Positions 6,249 through 6,267 of a stretch of DNA of 6,267 nucleotides are shown piece by piece (within the stretch, counting starts at the first letter, position 1; the number at the start of each line of letters is the position of its first letter). The position numbers were made by a program, and so were the translations under genes. The stretch is from JBLHKE01 sp047619485 (GTDB taxonomy: Bacteria > Verrucomicrobiota > Verrucomicrobiia > Verrucomicrobiales > DEV007): positions 1 to 6,267 of the forward strand of contig JBLHKE010000476.1 in the NCBI GenBank assembly GCA_047619485.1, written 5' to 3'. The notes beneath the pieces are model-generated. The model did no database searches, was not told the DNA's origin, and saw only the letters and a list, made by a program, of their open reading frames with translations.

Positions 6249-6267
6249 TGGGAATCCTTAAACTACA

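Overview
The window looks like part of a chromosome from a Gram-negative bacterium of the Planctomycetota-Verrucomicrobiota group, most likely a verrucomicrobial species. This is an inference from gene content: a Stealth-family sugar-phosphate transferase, an exosortase remnant, exported proteins joining a trypsin-like domain, a propeller-like region and an Ig-like domain, and a lipoprotein. DNA is moderately GC-rich and most starts have weak or no Shine-Dalgarno sequence. No RNA genes, CRISPR arrays, insertion sequences or phage genes were seen.

Left part (1-1078, plus strand): the 3' end of a Stealth-type capsular or exopolysaccharide phosphotransferase gene enters from the left edge. A pair of GC-rich hairpins begins at its stop codon. 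Next comes a short, degenerate exosortase. It keeps the helix around the SHG-like motif and the NxxR motif but has lost the catalytic-Cys segment, and it is frameshifted right after NxxR. The plus-strand genes then meet the minus-strand genes at a short convergent junction.

Centre (1079-5076, minus strand): two tandem genes overlap by one base (TGATG). The first in transcription order encodes a 454-residue secreted protein with a WD40-like propeller region and a C-terminal Ig/cadherin-like domain. The second encodes an 877-residue secreted protein with the same propeller and Ig layout behind an N-terminal trypsin/HtrA-like domain. That domain lacks the catalytic His and Ser, so it is probably a pseudoprotease. 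The two are recognisable paralogues over their C-terminal halves.

Right part (5077-6267, minus strand): a 71-residue two-helix membrane protein and a 262-residue lipoprotein, each preceded by a closely similar 41-bp leader that abuts the start codon.

All four intact minus-strand genes encode envelope or exported proteins, so the cluster probably makes a surface or periplasmic assembly of unknown role. The most interesting points are the pseudoprotease-propeller paralogue pair, the duplicated leader, and the decayed exosortase beside a polysaccharide gene.
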